Assembly (NCBI GenBank): GCA_021234155.1
Contig: JAJEKV010000094.1
Coordinates: forward strand, 2,676,782 to 2,740,781
DNA from: Isoetes taiwanensis
Lineage: Eukaryota > Streptophyta > Lycopodiopsida > Isoetales > Isoetaceae
Direction of reading: 5' to 3'
Length of the DNA: 64,000 bases
Shown: in pieces, positions 22,710 to 34,784 of the stretch
Numbering within the stretch: the first letter of the stretch is position 1
How the letters are laid out: each line of letters starts with the position of its first letter
Notes under the pieces: generated by a model
Database searches by the model: none
Told to the model about the DNA's origin: nothing
Seen by the model: only the letters and a program-made list of their open reading frames with translations
Made by a program: the position numbers and the translations under genes

Positions 22710-25700
22710 TTATCGAGAACATGATGAGATTGAGAGCTTTTAGCTAATGCTATGTCCCCCACATGTCAACAATGTATTTTGGAATCAAGAGTCTTGGTCT
22801 TTTGCCATTTGCATCCCATGCATAATGTATGGCATCTAACTTCTCATACCTTGATGGATCTCGATGGATTGGGTCGCCAACGCGTTTAGTTAAGCAACAT
22901 GTATAGTCACGACCAACGTGCATCCACCATGATACATAAATGTGACCATAATTGGTAGACTCTGGATCTAGGATGGCACCTTCTTCTGTAAAGCCCAACC
23001 ACGTTGGAGTTTCATCGTCTGTGTCGGACTAAAACGAACATACCTTTTGTAACATGTGCATGAGGATCGAACTCATCCATAGGTAACACCGACGCCCATC
23101 CGGCGCCCACAATACGTAGGCAAAGGTCTTACAAGCACAGCGGCTTCATCGACCCTCTGGAGTAAATGCAGCTTTGTAGAGGTTCTTGCCTTGTATGCAA
23201 CCAAAAGTTATCATTTTGAGGTCGCCCCGAGATACATCTTCCAAACACAAAAGAATCTCGTTCCAAGAATCCATAGTCGCTTTGTAATCGTCGTGCAAAT
23301 ACACTATCTTCTTGATTTTTGCGTAAGGAATTCCATAATGCTATGTACTTGTTGATCTTTGTCACAGCCGTGGAGATCTTTCAATGTCTTTCTTGGAGGG
23401 ATATTTTTAGGCACCCCTGTTGGTAACGTTGGCTCACCATTTTCATCCTCCTTCCACATCCTTATTCCTTTTTCTGGAATCCACTCTTTATAGGTTGGCC
23501 GCATCTTATATTGCATAATGGGCCATTTCCCATCCATTTTAAATCGGAATAGCAATGGGTTGGTATGGCCTGTTAGACGTTGGCCTTTATCAGGGATATA
23601 TCCCTTGACAAAGCCTTTCCAATCTGGAACTTCATCCACAAAATATGAAACAGGAGACTTTGCATTGCACTTGCTAAACAAGTAAAGCAACTCAGGCAAA
23701 GTTAGAGCATCCGATGAACTCATTAACGTCGAAAAGTTCCCAAACAATGCATCAATATCGTCATGAGTATGCCCAACCATCATGAAGCCAACCTGAATCT
23801 CATCGAATACCTTAAGCCATGTCAAATAAGAGAGGTAGGAGAACACATATCTACTTTTATTTTGACCCGATGCATTATCCAACTGTAAGTAGAGATTTCG
23901 AGGAAGAGGATTGAAGCCTTCTAAGTTGGCACTAGAAGATGAAGGCATCTTCTCTTGTGTTCAAGGCTTAGCTTATCGCAGTTGGTCGAAAGTATCTTTT
24001 AGGGCTTGCATCAATTTGCAATCTGTAGTTCTCGCTTCCACACAGATCACCACACTTGTCTTCTTCCCAAGCAACTCAAGATAGTGTAGGATCCTAGAAA
24101 GTGATCCAACATGAAAGTTTGAGTCATCCTTCCAAAGATCAAGAGAGAAATGGCCATAAGCCCGTCCACCATGACCATGTGTCAATGCTCCTGTCAAGCT
24201 GCTCTTCAAGCGATCTCCTCTCCAAAACAGACTTTTGTAGATGGTGACTTCTTGGTGTGAGTGTTTTGACCTGATCCATCTTATCATGTATTATGCAAAG
24301 GTGACTTTCTGGCGAACGATGTGATAATGCACGCCAATGCCAATATTGACTCCTACAAGAACGTTGTTCCAACATATGTGCCCGCCGTTGAATTGAAAGG
24401 TTGCGCTTCTCCCTTGTATCTTTTGTTCTTTCCAATTTCTGCTTGATGACTACACATATGTTACACTTGGAGAAAGCTGTATTTTTTGCTATGCTGACGT
24501 CTGGAAACTCTTTCTTCCAAATATTGTAAAAAGAGGGCAAGGTTACACTCTTCCCTGTCAATTCTTCCACCACGACACCCACTTCCTTATGTATGCTCTT
24601 CTTATTAAGAATGGAAGGAAGTTTGCGAACATTCTCCCTTATATCATCCTTTCCTTTTTTGCTTCTATGTGGAATGCTCTCTGCATTCTCACTAATGAAG
24701 GTATCAAGCACACTTTCTGTAGCTAGTGTCACAGATCTAGGCTTCTTAGAGCCTGTATTACCATGCTTTGCCCGTTTTCCACCTAACTCGAACCTCTTCC
24801 TCCAACTATAAAACGTAGACTGAGCAACTCCTAAAGCCATGCGCCATGCGAATTGACAGCACTCCACTCCAGAGACCACTACTTTCGCCTCCGACTGCCC
24901 TGTATAAGTTACACTCAACACATCAAAAACAAGCCTAATCCTGGCACTGCTTGATTGAGAATAAAATTCTTTTCTTAAGGCACATACTTGCTCTCGGCTC
25001 AGTTTTTTGACACATTTGTCCTTGCAACATGTTGATTTTATAGCACTCTTGATTGACTTGGAAGCGCACATCCTCTCCTCCTTGCTATCCCCCTTTGGTT
25101 CCCTCTTGACCCTCTTCACATATGTATATTTCCTTTTCCTCTTGAATTGCTTCTCAACATCAGCTTCCAAGCACTCAACTTCTAAGTCATCCTGTTCGAG
25201 AGCAGCTCGAGCTTGTAAATGTTGTGAAACTGTCCTACCATCATGAAGCAAAACATCATGGGTCTTCCAGGTTACTAGACTGTTAGCTATAGGCCTCTCA
25301 GCACAAGCATGACATGACCTGATATTTTGGTTTCCCGTTGGATCTATTATGTTACCCACTGAAAGCCCGACCTTTGATACACCCAAGAACTCATCGTCTA
25401 TAGTATCTTGAGGATCACTAAAGACTATATTCGCCTCCGAATATTTAGATCCAATGCATGAGTGAAGAATGTAGCATGGCAAACCTAGTAGATCTGTTCT
25501 GGAGTAGTAGACTGCCTCATCTTCAGGCTTAAACAACCTGAGACCAAGACGGGCAGCTAGATTCTCATGACCTCCAATCTCCTCTACTATCTCGTCTTCT
25601 TCATTTGTTGCTTTGGTTGCTTGGTTCACCACGGTGAGCAAATGAAACCGATGTCCGGGGCTCACGACGGATGATGGTGGACTACTAGATGAATCCTCTT

Positions 25701-25990
25701 CTGAAGAGGGCAAATTGAGGGATCTCAAAGACGTATCTTCACTTGAGGGGCACTCATTTTGTTTTACATCCCTCTTAGGCCATCGAATGAATGTGCCTAC
25801 CGCTTCACCAATGTTATCCGCCCCCGCAGGGGACTGAAGTTTCGGTCAATGGGATCACGGACTCGCGGACCTCAATAGCTACATTTGAAGGATCTATTTC
25901 CTTCCCATGAAGAGTGGTTCTATTCAAAATATGTCCTCGGGCAACAATTGTCCTTCCGGCCTAATAGGTTGTACAGAGAAAATTGAACCC
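22710..25990 (-). CDS. Gene 1, unit 2: DUF7869 transposase-like protein (best N-terminal two thirds)
   Basis: A 529-codon uninterrupted frame (24139-25728) covers, in order, an acidic Ser-rich linker, NLAARLGLRLFKPEDE, a region ending GNQNIRSCHACAERPIANSL (CHAC), a basic KRKRKYTYVKRVKREPKGD segment (possible NLS), CCKDKCVKKLSREQVCALR, the HTH-like VAQSTFYSWRKRFELGGK, CNICVVIKQKLERTK and CIIHDKMDQ. After a frame break near 24200 follow HGHGGRAYGHFSLDLWKDD, LQLDNASGQNKNR and GHTHDDIDALFGNFS (23304-23948). The C-terminal part (22710-23300) has VSWWMHVG and KRVGDPIH, frame-broken. Candidate catalytic acids are the D of HDKMD, LQLDN and HDDID (inference). Total length would be about 1000 residues. 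A DUF8039-like IGEAVGTF region precedes 25728. Confidence 0.82.
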
Positions 25991-26061
25991 TGTTTCAATC
26001 AAGCCAAGGCGACACTTTTTAGAACATATGAAATAGACGAAAAATAAGCAATAAATAAGCA

Positions 26062-26415
26062 AAAATGGCGCCATTTAGTACAAAAGAATAAATTTTGGTC
26101 TAAATTTGGAGCTAAATGGCCTTCATATTTCCATTTGGTCGAATCGTGAACACTTGGATCAAATGAAGCCATGGCGCCATTTGTTCCAAATTCACACCTA
26201 TGGCACATTCATAGGTGTGAATTTGGAACAAATGGCGCCATGGTGCCATTTGATCCAAGTGCACCATTTCGACCAAATGGCGCCATGGCTCCATTTGGCT
26301 CCAAATTTATATTTCAACCATGCAATTTTCAACCGAATGGCGCTATGGCGCCATTAAGACCAACACACCATTTTAAGGGTGTATTTGGAATAGAATGGCG
26401 CCCTGGCGCCATTTG
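26062..26415. repeat. Palindrome block between genes 1 and 2, unit 2
   Basis: Same motif and order as 13020-13412, but one spacer-palindrome unit is missing, consistent with loss of one repeat by slippage or unequal exchange. Confidence 0.88.
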
Positions 26416-27744
26416 ATCCAAGTGGGTCACATGGGGCGATTTGGCTTAGCTCCATCACAAAATCTACACGAGGTGCCTATGTTATGCATTCTTGCTCCCA
26501 TTGCTGTATATGTGTCAATAAGAGGAGACATGCATAACATGGGCACCCCATGCCAACTTTGCAATTGAAACCAAGGTTCTTAGTGTCCTAGCAGCATTAA
26601 TGTCAGCATTTGAACACGCTATACACATGGCAAAGAATAGAACGTAATTCATACCGTAAAAAAGTGGACTTACTTGATATTAGATAGATCCATAGTGGTA
26701 TGTCCTGGAGCAGTAGATGGAACAGGAAAATCAAGCTGATCCCAGCAGATATATTCGCAGAAGAATGCGCCAAGAAGAGTTCGCCAAGAAGAAAGCGCCA
26801 AGAAGGATTCACCAAGAAGAAAGCGCCAAGAAGGATTCGCCAAGAAGAAAGCGCCAAGAAGGATTCGCCAAGAAGAAAGCGCCAAGAAGAATGCGCCAAG
26901 AAGAAAGCGCCAAGAATCACCTGGGATTTCTGTGAGCGCCAAGAAGGAAGCGCCTGACAGCACGCATGCGCCTTGCAAAGTTTCGCCAGGCTCGAGAAAA
27001 GAAGCGCCGCTTTATGCGGCGGTAGAATCGGAGACTTAACAGCGGATTCGAAAAGCTCTGGCGTGCACGAAAACGTCTACGTCGTGGCATGGGCGCATTA
27101 AGTGGGAGCACGGCGACAAAGAGGGAGCTTTAAATGCAAAGTACAATTTTAAAAGCGGACGATTCAAATTTGGACAGGTGGCAGTCAAATTTCAATTTAC
27201 GGGCGGGAATTTTGACTTTTATGTTAATTGCGGGCGGGCGGGAATTTTGAATTTTATGTTCAAATTTGGGCAGGCGGGCGTTAGAGCGAGAAATATTCGA
27301 ATTTCAAAATTCAAATTGTGGCGGACATAGGCCTGGACGCCACGCGCATGGCGGCATACTGGACCGCCACCCGCATGGGCGGGCATGGTCTATTTTGGCG
27401 GGGGCGTGATCGCCACGGGCATGGGCGGCTGGACGGGCATGGGCGCCTGGACAGCCACGGGCCCTAGTTGGCCGCCTGTGGTACAGCAGACAGCCAGCGC
27501 CAAAAGTTTGTTATGCCTAATTGTTTTTCTGAAGCTTCTCATTTGGTTTTTCGCTGATTCCGGCTCAAAGCGCCCGACCTTAGCCGCCCGGCCGTTTAGT
27601 CGCCCGCATTTAGCATCCAATTGCCTAAAGCAACCCTTCTGAGTCCTTTGTTTTTAGTGTTTTCTGGCGCCATTTACCCACGGTTCAGCGCCTCAACACA
27701 TCTAGCTACACACCAGTTTTCGGACCGAATTCAAGGCGCTCGAA
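26416..27744. repeat. Gene 2 upstream region, unit 2
   Basis: Counterpart of 13413-14732: AAGAAGAAAGCGCC minisatellite at 26755-26945, GC-rich GGGCATGGGCG repeats near 27340-27460, then the conserved leader ending CAAGGCGCTCGAA before the gene 2 ATG. Copy number and many CTG/CAG-linked patches differ from unit 1. Confidence 0.6.
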
Positions 27745-29919
27745 ATGGAAATCGACAATTCTGGAGCTCCTCAGAATGTGGAGACAGCGGCTAGCGCACC
27801 TCAAGGGACAGGTATGTCATCTACTTGCATTGTTTTGTTTGGGCTAAATCGCGCCACCGCGCCATTTAGATGCCTGGTAGCCCCAGAATCAGCCGGAATT
27901 TACCAGCCAGGTATCTTGGTCCACATGAAGATGGTTGCCAAGAGCGGTCGCGAAGATTGGATCCGGGTGGTCTGTGAGGATACAATGCAGCATCTACTAT
28001 GTGGACTGGAAGTTTTATGATCCCACTGTAATGTCTGCTAGCATTGCAAATGTAGCTGGTTCGGCGAAGAAACAAGGCTGGGCGCTGCCATCGTACAACA
28101 GCTTTGAAGAAGCTGACATCAAAGGCCCACAAGAAATCTTGAGGGGCTTTATGATTATTTGAAATCATATGAACGAGTCGAAAAACTCGCCTTCATTCGT
28201 TGTCAAGGCATTAGTCCAGCAGATGCCTGGTTACCCACCATTGTGGACACGGCCTGGTTAAAAATAGTTAGCAAGAAGAAGACAAGACAACCTAAGGAGA
28301 CACCTGCAGCCGAAAAAGACTCCTCATCTTCTACTGAGGATGTTGGCCAGGAAACTGAGGAAGGAAAGGCGGCGGGCAAGCGGAAAGTTAAGAGAAAGGA
28401 TCACAAAGATCCTGAGAAGGAAAAGATAGAAAGGAAGGAAAGGAAGGAAAAGAAGGAAGAGAGGGAAAAGGAAGAGAAGGAAAAGAAGGAAAAGAAAAAG
28501 GAAAGGAAAGACAAGGACAGGGATGGCAAGGGGCAGAAGGAAGGAAAGGCGAGACAGGAAAAGGAGGGGAAGGAAGTGGAGACAGAGGAAATGGAAGGGA
28601 AAAAGAAGAAGAAGAAGCATAGGCTGGAGACCTCCGAGAAGGAAAGGACACCTAAAAAGCAAAGAAGGCAGACTCAGGCTCCTAGTCCTGCTGGAAGTCC
28701 AAGAAGTGGTGGTGAACCTCCAAGCCCTTTGCATAGCCAGGATCCTGCGGGCACACCGGCCAAAAGGGTCGCCATTCAGAAGCCAGAGCGCAAGGTTACC
28801 TTAAGAATTGCTCAGCACTTGCTAGAGGTGCCTGCAAATCTTAAGGTGGAAAGGTCAGAAGAGGAAAAGACGGCAGAGAATACACTGCAAAAAATTTACG
28901 ATCACTGGCATCTGTTTCCTCTGGGTGTCACATTTATAAAAAAGATAGACGTGTTCAAACTATATCAAGGGCCAGCAAATCTGGCATCTAGACCAAGGAA
29001 TATGGAGCACGTCAAAATATTGGTGGAGTCCTTTCAGAGAGACCCACATCCAGTGTTCACTCCCGCTGATGTAATTCCATTCAATCCCCTCACAAACAAA
29101 CTGGTCCCTTGGAAAACCGAGGATGACCTCATGGGGATGCACTATTATATAGTGAATGGTTATGGCTGCTCAGCTTGTATGTAGAAGACTCGGCACAGCA
29201 AAGTCCCAAGAGCAAATGTCAAAGATTTATCTTCAACGGAATTGCCGAGTCTTATCTGGCACAGTCAACGAACAAGAATGCCTGCAGCTCAGTTGTGAAG
29301 TCAATGATATCACTGCGAAGACTATTTTCAAAGAGCCCTTCATTGATAACATAACCCACCTGCGGCAGCAATATGCTCTATGCGGGAAGCCTGATCCATC
29401 GGGACGCGGGCAGTCACGCTCTGAACCATACAAGGTACATACTGTTGTAATTATTGGCATGATTAGCAAATGGCGCCGCGGCGCCATTTAGTATGCAAAT
29501 GGCGTTGTGGCGCCATTTGCTTACTAAATGGCGCGGCGGCGCCATTTCTTCACTAAATGGCGCCGCGGCGCCATTTGCACATTAAATGTCATTCAAGGCT
29601 AACTTCTTGTTGTTTCCAGCGTTCTCTGGCTTTGGCTGAAGTTACCATGCGTGGTAAGCATCCAAAAGATTTCAACCAGTGGGTCTTCATGCCAGAGGAT
29701 ATTTTTCAGTTATTCATGTCCCTGTGGAACTTGTGGAAATCCTGCAAGCTACAAGATAACAAGGGACAAGTTATTACTTGTAACTGGGCAAAAGACCATG
29801 ACTACTTCAGTCAGACCTACCTGAGGTGCATGAGGGGTCTCGACTACGAAGACTGTCGGGTTTTGTTCCAGGAAGTGCTGGATGGGAAGACCTTCGTCAA
29901 GGTCACCAGTGATTACACA
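27745..29919 (+). CDS. Gene 2, unit 2: ParB-like protein lacking the MTase end
   Basis: Exon 1 starts at ATG 27745 with the same donor ACAG/GTATGT. A deletion with AGCC microhomology then removes most of intron 1 and the start of exon 2. The remaining coding blocks are GIYQPGILVHMKMVAKSG, DWKFYDPTVMSASIANVAG (frame-shifted at 28000), the Lys/Glu tract (about 28270-28640), TLRIAQHLLEVPANLKV, and the ParB-like domain to YYIVNG (29155), where a frame break falls inside the GNHS motif region. It continues CRRLGTAKSQEQ to SEPYK, a 185-nt intron (29435-29619), and RSLALAEV to VTSDYT (29919). Beyond that the gene is replaced by the reversed tail of gene C. This copy is unlikely to make full-length protein. 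Confidence 0.75.
29465..29580. repeat. Palindromes in gene 2 ParB-exon intron, unit 2
   Basis: Four palindromes of the AAATGGCGCC/GGCGCCATTT family with GC-type centres, all between the donor at 29435 and the acceptor at 29619. Confidence 0.9.
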
Positions 29920-29961
29920 CGGAAGAAGAGCGGACCCAACTCCACAAAACCGTTGTACTCG
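29910..29961. other. Unit 2/unit 3 junction (gene 2 fused tail-to-tail to gene C)
   Basis: The sequence matches unit 3 gene 2 (57733 onward) up to GATTACACA at 29919, then switches to gene C sequence (minus strand). The gene C stop TAA (29913-29915) lies in gene 2 sequence, so the present C-terminus of gene C is made by the fusion. The same junction occurs, inverted, at 18028-18071. Confidence 0.85.
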
Positions 29962-30288
29962 TTGTAGTACACCCTAATAAGGCCATACATCTGTCCCTTA
30001 GAAATTTCATGAATGAACTCTGATATGTATGCATCCAGAGAGTGTGCTAAATATCCAGCACGAAGAAGAGGCCTCAATTGCTGTAGCATCTCGTCCAGAT
30101 AAGGAGGGGGTTCAAGAATTCCCCTCATTGCAAGTCTCCTATAACATTGGGGATGGATTAATTTCCATCAGTGGCTCATGACCACAATCAAATCGCTCCA
30201 GAATGAAGTTGATCAACTCCATTGTAAGCTCCTTGGTGGGACTGTGGCGCAACCTCCACTCCAAGAAATGGTCCCATAGCTCATCCAT
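29913..30288 (-). CDS. Gene C, unit 3
   Basis: Same protein as unit 2 from MDELWDHFLEW (ATG 30288) to GQMYGLIRVYYNEYNGF and VELGPLFFRV, with a frame change near 30150 where ATTGGGGATGG replaces ATTCAGATGG. About 125 codons. No recognised domain; no visible signal peptide or membrane segment. Confidence 0.55.
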
Positions 30289-30394
30289 TCCAGGCCGCAC
30301 AGAATGCCTGGGGCATGCTTGCAGGCCTTCTGGAGTAGCCCAGGGAGGATTGGATCCAATCATTTGCAAAAGCAAGCAAGGATCACCGACGGAG

Positions 30395-31195
30395 CAAGGA
30401 ACACGGAGCAGAGCAAGTAGCAAGTTCAAGAGCAAACAACAAGATCAAGTAGCAAGGAGCACGGGAATGAAGTAGCAAGGAACAAGGATCAAGATCAAGT
30501 AGCAAGATGCAATGAACAAGGAAGATCAAGTAGCAAGAAGATCAAGGAACAAGGAAGATCAAGGAGCAAGAAGCAAGGATCAAGATCAAGTAGCAAGGAA
30601 CAAGATCAAGTAGCAAGATCAAGAGCAAGGAACAAGATCAAGTAGCAAGGAGCACGGGAATTAAGTAGCAAGGAACAAGGATCAAGATCAAGTAGCAAGA
30701 AGCAATGAACAAGGAAGATCAAGTAGCAAGAAGATCAAGGAACAAGGAAGATCAAGTAGCAAGAAGATAAAGTAACAAGGAAGATCAAGTAGCAAGGAAC
30801 AAGATCAAGTAGCAAGATCAAGAGCAAGGAACAAGATCAAGTAGCAAGGAGCACGGGAATGAAGTAGCAAGGAACAAGGATCAAGATCAAGTAGCAAGAA
30901 GCAATGAACAAGGAAGATCAAGTAGCAAGAAGATCAAGGAACAAGGAAGATCAAGTAGCAAGAAGATCAAGGAACAAGGAAGATCAAGGAGCAAGAAGCA
31001 AGGATCAAGATCAAGTAGCAAGGTGAAAAGTGAGAAGTGAAAGCAAGGTAAAAGAATTTATAGCTACGAATCCAATAATGTTGAAGTATAATACCAATAA
31101 TGTTGAAGTATAATACCAATAATGCTGACGTATAATACCAATAATGCTCACGTATAATACCAATAATGCTGAAGTATTATACCAATAATTCTACG
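30395..31195. repeat. Minisatellite plus 22-bp repeats, unit 3
   Basis: 30395-31030 holds AAGATCAAGTAGCAAG-type units, 31073-31195 five copies of the 22-bp AATAATGCTGACGTATAATACC unit, as in unit 2. Confidence 0.9.
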
Positions 31196-31199
31196 ACGA

Positions 31200-31209
31200 C
31201 TATAAAAGC
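31200..31209 (+). promoter_or_regulatory. TATA box of gene D
   Basis: CTATAAAAGC, 35 nt before the gene D ATG at 31244, conserved in unit 2 (~22213). Spacing fits a short 5' leader. Confidence 0.65.
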
Positions 31210-31243
31210 AGCTCCATTCGGTGGTAGAAGTCATTCATCTCCC

Positions 31244-31483
31244 ATGGCTTATAATATTTATGAAGATCGGTTTGAGACCATTCTTTGCTCCATGAGCTAC
31301 AATGATATTGTTCGCTGCATACATAAAGGTGTTAAGCTGGAACCCTACTTGCAATCCAAAGCTGATGGTCCTGAGTGTCATTGCCCTGGCCTTACTCGTG
31401 TTGTGATCCATCTTCTTTGGCTTCCTGAGCGCCGTGCCTATGAGCTGAATGCGATCACGTTAGCAGGGATTGAAGATGAGTGA
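31244..31483 (+). CDS. Gene D, unit 3: 79-residue uncharacterised protein
   Basis: ATG 31244, preceded by a good plant TATA box and the 22-bp repeats. The product begins MAYNIYEDRFETILCSMSYN, has GVKLEPYLQSKADG, CHCPGLTRVVIHLLWLP, and ends ELNAITLAGIEDE. It is acidic at the end with Cys and His in CHC. No domain recognised. It is divergent from gene C and faces the 3' end of gene 1, in the position of an accessory gene. Frame kept over its full length in this unit. Confidence 0.6.
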   Translation: MAYNIYEDRFETILCSMSYNDIVRCIHKGVKLEPYLQSKADGPECHCPGLTRVVIHLLWLPERRAYELNAITLAGIEDE

Positions 31484-31696
31484 ATCATTGACTGTATAAT
31501 GCCATCAATAATATGTGCATCTAAATTATATGTATGCCATCAATAATGTGTGCATCAGATGTAATGATGTGTATTAAACACCTATTAAAAGATGTAAGGA
31601 TGTAGTATAAGCATAATGAAAGCTAATTGATGTATCGACTGGGTATTAATTGTCCAAAATGCAGCTGTATTATAGCAAAAGAAATTACATACATGA

Positions 31697-32453
31697 TTAT
31701 CGAGAACATGACTGAGATTGAGAGCTTTTAGCTAATGCTATGTCCCCCCACATGTCAACAATGTATTTTGGAATCTGAAGAGTCTTCGGTCTTTTGCCAT
31801 TTGCATCCCATGCATAATGTATGGCATCTAACTTCTCATACCTTGATGGATCTGATGGATTGGGTCGCCAACGTTTAGTTAAGCAACATGTATAGTCACG
31901 ACCAACAGGCATCCACCATGATACATAAATGTGACCATAATTGGTAGACTCTGGATCTAGGATGGCACCTTCTTCTGTAAAGCCCAACCACGTTGGAGTT
32001 TCATCGTCTCCAGGTCGGACTAAAACGAACATACCTTTTGTAACATGTGCATGAGGATCGAACTCATCCATAGGTAACACTGGACGCCCATCTGCTGGCC
32101 CACAATACGTAGGCAAAGGTCTTACAAGCACAGCGGCTTCATCGACCTCTGGAGTAAATGCAGCTTGTAGAGGTTCTTGCCTTGTATGCAACCAAAAGTT
32201 ATCATTTTGAGGTCGTCCTGGAGATACATCTTCCAAACACAAAAGAATCTCGTTCCAGTAATCCATAGCTGCTTTGTACTGTCGTGCAAATACACTATCT
32301 TCTTGATTTTTGCAGAAGGAATTCCATAATGCTATGTACTTGCTGATGCTGTCTGCCAGGCCAGGGAGATCTTTCAATGTCTTCCTTGGAGGGATATTTT
32401 TAGGCACCCCTGTTGGTAACGTTGGCTCACCATTTTCATCCTCCTTCCACATT
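31697..32453 (-). CDS. Gene 1, unit 3: C-terminal part, left of the LTR element
   Basis: An uninterrupted 251-codon frame, the best copy of this part. It codes LADSISKYIALWNSFCKNQE, PGRPQNDNFWLHTRQEPLQ, KGMFVLVRPGDDETPTWLGF, HIYVSWWMPVGRDYTCCLT, KRWRPNPSDPSRYEKLDAI and IPKYIVDMW before the stop at 31697. The FVLVRP...WLGF...VSWW spacing resembles a small beta-barrel reader domain, unassigned. It is separated from its N-terminal part (55001 onward) by the retrotransposon; the ACATT at 32449-32453 is repeated at 55001-55005. Confidence 0.85.
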
Positions 32454-33956
32454 TGTGACGTCCCCTACTCGTATACGATGCCCGCACCGTATACAAACAG
32501 GAGTTCATCCCCCATACCAGCTCCATTGCTGATACAGGGCCCTCCACATATCACTGTGATCGTCTGAAGTCCCCAGTGGGAAGAATGAAGGGGTCATTTT
32601 ACCCCGTCTCCCTCAGGGCCTACCTAGCTGCGGAAGCGTAAACATACACGTCAGTAACATACATCACATACCCACCTCGAAGGGTGGTACATCAACATCT
32701 GCATAGACAAAGATCAGCACAACACAAGTGGGATCCTACCCAAGGCTCAGACACAGGGATGGACTGACAAGCTTGGGTCTCCAGAGTTCGTTGCAGACGG
32801 AATCATGACAATGGTATTGGCTGGCATAAGAACATGGCATTGGGTTGTCCACACCATCCGCCCCTCCTGTGCACACTTTGCAGAGTAGGTTGAAAAGTGT
32901 TGGGACCCGACTGTAGCCCGCCGGGTGCATAGCCAAAGGGGCTACTCCTGGGTTACATCTCCCCAGGCCCGATGGGGCAGGTAGGGATTACTCCCACCCG
33001 AAGTCTACATGCTGACCCAAGGTGACTAGAGGGCCACTGCCCTTATTCGACTTAACCCACTGGAAGGTGAACCCCACCCCACGGGTGTCGAGCCCATGCC
33101 TTGCCCACACTCAGTGGCAAGCCATTAGACCTAGTCACTCTGATCCCCGGTAGGCCTTACACACCAGAGGGATCGGTCAAGGGTCAGAACACGAACCTCG
33201 TTCTGAGCCAGTCTCGTCCCTTCACCCACAACCAGGTGTGGTTCTTGTACACAGGCCGAAATCTAGTAATGCACTAAGAGGGACTAACTAGGAGCATCAT
33301 CTACTAAGCTTTAAGTCTCTACCCCCCTTCCCAATACAATGAGTTCACAGAATTCATCCGTCCATCATATCAACATAATAAATAATAAAGAACTGATCTA
33401 TCTCATAGAGTTAGGTTCTTTAGTTAAGTCAATCTTGGGATCTACTTGGCTGCTAGGGGTGATCTAATAGGCTAAACCTACTGATTCGAAGGCTGGAGTA
33501 AGGTTCATGCTATTTGATCGACCAAATACCTAATCCCTGGTTCACTCCTCTCGATCCGGCGCCCATGTCCTTGTTCGCCGGGATGCGGTCGGAGGAATGA
33601 TCTGACTAGCTGGGGCGCACAGGCAGATCGTGAGAGTTGGAATTGACTCCTCAGGCGCGCGAATCGGAGTTCGGAAGGTCTGTGGGCGAAAAAGGGAATG
33701 TTAGGGTTTGATGCCTTATGTAGGCTATCAGTTAGGTTTAGGGTTTTCCATGACCCTTGGTCTACCTTTAATGGGTTTAAAGGTCTAAAGGTGCGCGCAT
33801 TGCTAAGTGTGCGCACCATTGCAAGTTGCCCCCTAGGGCATCCTTGCTTAGGTCTGTGTCGGCGTACACGTCGACTAGACGGCGGGTACGCTGCGGCGCC
33901 GCCAAGAAAAGATGCGGTATCGCCTTGAGACCGTGATATCGTCTTCGAACGCCACA
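32454..33956 (-). repeat. 3' LTR of the Ty3 element
   Basis: 1503 bp; TGTGACG start and GCCACA end on the plus strand. Pairs with 53494-55000. Confidence 0.93.
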
Positions 33957-33972
33957 TTCTCCCCACCTTGAA
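33957..33972 (-). promoter_or_regulatory. Polypurine tract
   Basis: The minus strand reads TTCAAGGTGGGGAGAA immediately before the 3' LTR, the position where plus-strand DNA synthesis starts in LTR elements. Confidence 0.7.
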
Positions 33973-34784
33973 TTGATGCCGCCCCCGCAAAGATCGCGGG
34001 TTCTCCCCACCTTGGGATCTGCTTATCCTGCAATCAACCTCATGCATACGATATACCTATTATTACATTTATACATTCAATAAAATTACCCTAAGGTATT
34101 ATTTACAGGACATTATTGAACTATTATTTAATCAAATGCTTAATTATTCGCATTTATTACAACGATTACTCAAATTTTATTATATATACTATTATTCTTC
34201 GAGGTACTTCTTAATTCCTTGCAACACTTTAGACAAAATTGTGTTGCAAGTCTTCGTAGTCCGACCTCCTAGCCCTCCGGAGCGCTCTATTGGCCTGCAG
34301 GTCACACTACGTTAGTACCATATTTAATTATTTATAAAGTTTTGGTTATATGGTGACCACCCCACCTATCTACATGGATGCATGGCTAATCTCCCGGCGT
34401 AGGAAGAGGGTGATTCTTCCATTATGGCCGTGGAGACAGCGTCTATATGCCTATATGCCACTCATGCCTACACCTTTAGTTGCCCAGCGTGGAGGATAGG
34501 TCCTTCCCGTATATGGGGCGTGAAGGCCAGATTCCTCCTATCAAAACATATATGGGGCTAGAGGTGCTTTTCCTATCAGTGCATTCCTCAATGACCTCTT
34601 TTCTCTCGAGGTCGTCTACTTCCGTGGGACAGAAGTAGACTTTCCAAGCGGCACCGCGGTCATGCCTACATTGACATTACACCACGTCCTAGAGATCACC
34701 GTAGTAATCTCATCATCGGTTACAACGCATGCAACCCTTACCTCATAGGTTGCATGCGTAGATTATACCTAACTAGGCAGGCTG
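33973..34784. other. 3' untranslated stretch of the Ty3 element
   Basis: About 0.8 kb between the pol stop and PPT. A TTCTCCCCACCTTG segment is repeated (33957 and 34002). No ORF or RNA gene seen. Confidence 0.6.
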
